Assembly (NCBI GenBank): GCA_020718065.1
Contig: DYDE01000017.1
Location: 1-44,896 of the forward strand
Source of the DNA: Marinifilum sp.
Lineage (GTDB): Bacteria; Bacteroidota; Bacteroidia; Bacteroidales; CG2-30-32-10
Reading direction: 5' to 3'
DNA length: 44,896 nt
The position numbers and the translations under genes were made by a program. Within the stretch, counting starts at the first letter, position 1. Each line of letters begins with the position of its first letter. The notes beneath the pieces are model-generated. The model was not told the origin of the DNA and ran no database searches. It worked only from the letters and a program-made list of their open reading frames with translations. This document shows positions 44,608 through 44,896 of this stretch, piece by piece.

Positions 44608-44820
44608 ATTCCACATTTATTTAAAGACAGAAACATTAACTTTAACCTTTTACAATTTATCATATTTAATAAAATAAGTTAATATTGATACAAGCTGAGC
44701 TGAAAACTCAGAACTACTGAGATAAAATATGCAAGGGTAATTTCAACAAATATTATTAAAATATTTTTCAAGTAAATAAAATTGTTAAGAATTCATTAAC
44801 TTCGCAAAAATTAAGTTTAC

Positions 44821-44896
44821 ATGCAACTGTTGTATCATATTGGAAGATATTTTATATTGCTCAGGCAGGTTTTACGACGACCCGAAAAAGTTTCTA
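44821..44896 (+). CDS. mlaE: MlaE-family ABC permease (5' end only)
   Basis: The open frame runs from ATG at 44821 to the window edge (25 codons). The start MQLLYHIGRYFILLRQVLRR followed by PEKVS matches the N-terminus of Bacteroidota MlaE-type permeases, which take part in lipid transport between membranes. A partial -7 box TAACTTCG lies at 44797-44804. The rest of the gene, and any MlaF/MlaD genes, lie outside the window. Confidence 0.8.
   Translation, partial: MQLLYHIGRYFILLRQVLRRPEKVS

Overview
The window looks like a chromosomal piece of an anaerobic member of the Bacteroidota, probably uncultivated. It is very AT-rich. Two secreted proteins end in type IX secretion (T9SS) type-A sorting domains. 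Several promoters fit the Bacteroidota pattern (TTG, about 18-20 bp, TAnnTTTG), and small 'KKYIKP'-type peptides and MlaE- and Omp85-like proteins are present. The energy genes (ferredoxin-linked 2-oxoacid oxidoreductase, ADP-forming acyl-CoA ligase, methionine gamma-lyase-like enzyme) suggest amino-acid fermentation.

Layout. (1) 1-14.07 kb, minus strand: an operon for large secreted proteins. It runs from a Skp/OmpH-like protein through a lipoprotein, a 1916-aa protein with an SpvB/Rhs-like N-terminus and a 246-aa secreted protein to a 1674-aa secreted protein with a Cys-rich C-terminal part, and ends at a clear terminator. A partial beta-helix protein lies beyond. (2) 14.07-14.99 kb: a 0.9-kb non-coding region with a two-repeat LytTR-type site in front of that operon and a candidate small RNA on the other strand. 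(3) 14.99-21.04 kb, minus: a compact candidate RiPP (modified peptide) operon. A T9SS-secreted protein is followed by a PqqD-like leader-binding protein, a 61-aa precursor-like peptide, an intrinsic terminator, an HPr-kinase-like protein, a Ser/His signal-peptidase-like protein and an ABC exporter. No known cyclase or radical-SAM maturase is present. (4) 21.2-28.8 kb, minus: a 1024-aa Cache/HAMP/GAF/PAS sensor without a kinase domain, a 1038-aa BNR-propeller T9SS protein with a second LytTR-type site, an outer-membrane-like protein and a 46-aa lipoprotein. (5) 28.9-33.7 kb: ung and an Omp85-like protein (plus strand), facing a DUF2148 Fe-S-type protein, a stand-alone DnaB-C-like ATPase and a TIGR02757 protein. 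(6) 33.7-42.9 kb: a fermentation block with four 2-oxoacid:ferredoxin oxidoreductase subunits, an aminotransferase, a Mpv17-like membrane protein, an ADP-forming acyl-CoA ligase, a 120-bp foldback element, a methionine gamma-lyase-like enzyme and a divergent Lrp regulator. (7) 42.9-44.9 kb: a degenerate 42-bp tandem array, a 322-aa unknown protein and the start of an MlaE-like permease.

How the parts may work together: the aminotransferase and lyase produce 2-oxoacids, the oxidoreductase converts them to acyl-CoA with reduced ferredoxin, and the ADP-forming ligase recovers ATP. The secreted-protein operon and the BNR protein carry the same 34-bp LytTR-type regulatory block, so one LytTR response regulator encoded elsewhere may control both. 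The most novel elements are the kinase/S26/PqqD peptide cluster led by a T9SS protein, the twin LytTR sites, the split SpvB/Rhs-like operon and the 42-bp array.
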